The notes beneath the pieces were generated by a model. The model ran no database searches. It saw only the letters and a list, made by a program, of their open reading frames with translations, and was not told where the DNA came from. The translations under genes and the position numbers were made by a program. Positions 63,499 through 64,000 of a stretch of DNA of 64,000 nucleotides are shown here, in pieces (the first letter of the stretch is position 1; the number at the start of each line of letters is the position of its first letter). Origin of the DNA: Methanosarcina horonobensis HB-1 = JCM 15518 (lineage in GTDB: Archaea > Halobacteriota > Methanosarcinia > Methanosarcinales > Methanosarcinaceae); NCBI RefSeq assembly GCF_000970285.1, contig NZ_CP009516.1:2459036-2523035 (forward strand). Direction: 5' to 3'.

Positions 63499-64000
63499 TC
63501 AGTTTGTAAGCGACTGGATAGGAGCCGGAATTCTTCCACCCCTATTCACGAAAGTCTCGGAACTGAAACTGCTTACCGGCATGATAGGCGCACTTCCTAG
63601 CAGCCCGCCGAACTCTACGGAATCCCCTACGACTTTTCCCGGAGCCGGAATGATACGGACGGCTGTTGTCTTTTTGTTGATCACTCCAATTGCCATTTCG
63701 TCCGCAATGATTGCGGAAAGAGTAGTAGCAGGGGTATCGCCCGGGACTGCTATCATATCAAGCCCTACGGAACAGACGCTGGTCATTGCTTCGAGTTTTT
63801 CAAGCGTAAGGGCTCCGGCTTTAACTGCTTCGATCATGCCTGCGTCTTCACTGACAGGGATAAACGCTCCGCTCAACCCCCCTACGGAAGAAGAAGCCAT
63901 TGCCCCTCCTTTTTTTACGGCATCATTCAGAAGGGCAAGGGCTGCCGTTGTGCCGTGGGTTCCGCAGCGTTCAAGCCCCATAGCTTCCAGAATAGCGGCA
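63499..64000 (-). CDS. UPF0210/DUF711 (PFL-like) protein, C-terminal part
   Basis: The frame enters from the right edge and runs to the stop at 63499, so the N-terminal part of the gene is outside the window. The visible 166 residues include [40 protein letters not shown] and [20 protein letters not shown], plus [12 protein letters not shown]-like sequence, matching the UPF0210/DUF711 family (about 450 aa). Structures of bacterial members show a fold related to radical-enzyme barrels, but no reaction is established. In some genomes it sits next to an ACT-domain protein. It converges on the alpha-helical repeat gene. Confidence 0.88.
   Translation of the reverse strand, partial: AAILEAMGLERCGTHGTTAALALLNDAVKKGGAMASSSVGGLSGAFIPVSEDAGMIEAVKAGALTLEKLEAMTSVCSVGLDMIAVPGDTPATTLSAIIADEMAIGVINKKTTAVRIIPAPGKVVGDSVEFGGLLGSAPIMPVSSFSSETFVNRGGRIPAPIQSLTN

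Noticed and set aside
1-64000. CRISPR arrays, rRNA and intact tRNA genes
   Set aside because: No regularly spaced direct repeats of 25-40 bp with unique spacers, and no complete cloverleaf or rRNA-like stretch was found by eye.

Overview
The window comes from a methanogenic archaeon and most likely a Methanosarcina. Supporting signs are a group II chaperonin (thermosome), an archaeal-type AspRS, archaeal promoters with TATA boxes and short or absent leaders, a sulfite-reductase-like siroheme protein, and a ferredoxin:thioredoxin-reductase-like protein fused to rubredoxin. It also carries a bacterial-type uvrA-uvrC-uvrB cluster, small Cys-rich and single-TM proteins, long AT-rich intergenic gaps and many decayed insertion sequences, all typical of that genus. 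The species is inferred from gene content only.

Layout. 0-12 kb: membrane and redox genes (DUF421 fragment, MscS channel, azlCD, DsrLP siroheme protein, bactofilin-like protein, nitroreductase, FTR-rubredoxin with glutaredoxin, DHA2 efflux pump), two decayed small genes, and an IS200/IS605-type relic whose tnpB has one nonsense codon. 12-20.5 kb: DUF1508, a pyrophosphatase-like protein, a Trm5-like methyltransferase, a lipoamide-dehydrogenase-like flavoprotein, a DUF92 protein, a DJ-1/PfpI protein and a two-domain SagB-type oxidoreductase. 20.6-26 kb is a mobile-element zone: two facing IS110-family relics bracket an NHL-repeat membrane protein, a two-frame IS5-family element sits inside one relic with a 3-bp target duplication, and a 131-bp MITE with matching ends lies between two CNNM-domain genes.

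27-34 kb: a SPASM radical SAM peptide-modifying enzyme with a 46-aa Cys-rich peptide gene downstream, a membrane metallophosphoesterase, several small (partly paralogous) membrane proteins and a flavin reductase. 34-41 kb: uvrA-uvrC-uvrB. 41-44.5 kb: accessory DNA with a second MITE and an IS-end-like repeat, then a bile-acid-symporter-family gene. 44.7-52 kb: housekeeping genes (TlyA-like methyltransferase, DUF2119, transglutaminase-like protein, thermosome, rpiA, aspS).

52-57 kb is an accessory island: a SIR2-TPR protein that looks like a defence effector, an overlapping DUF4258/DUF2283 toxin-antitoxin-like pair, and a CPBP protease bracketed by direct copies of a ~185-bp repeat. 57-64 kb: a cupredoxin lipoprotein, a metallophosphoesterase and a phosphoribosyltransferase that both lack a normal start codon where homology begins, a lipoprotein, three copies of a previously unannotated-looking 27-aa single-TM micropeptide, an alpha-helical repeat protein, and a partial UPF0210/DUF711 gene.

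The best candidates for something undescribed are the micropeptide family at 61.4-62.4 kb, the radical SAM/Cys-rich peptide pair at 27.5-29.3 kb, and the SIR2-TPR island at 52.5-55.3 kb.
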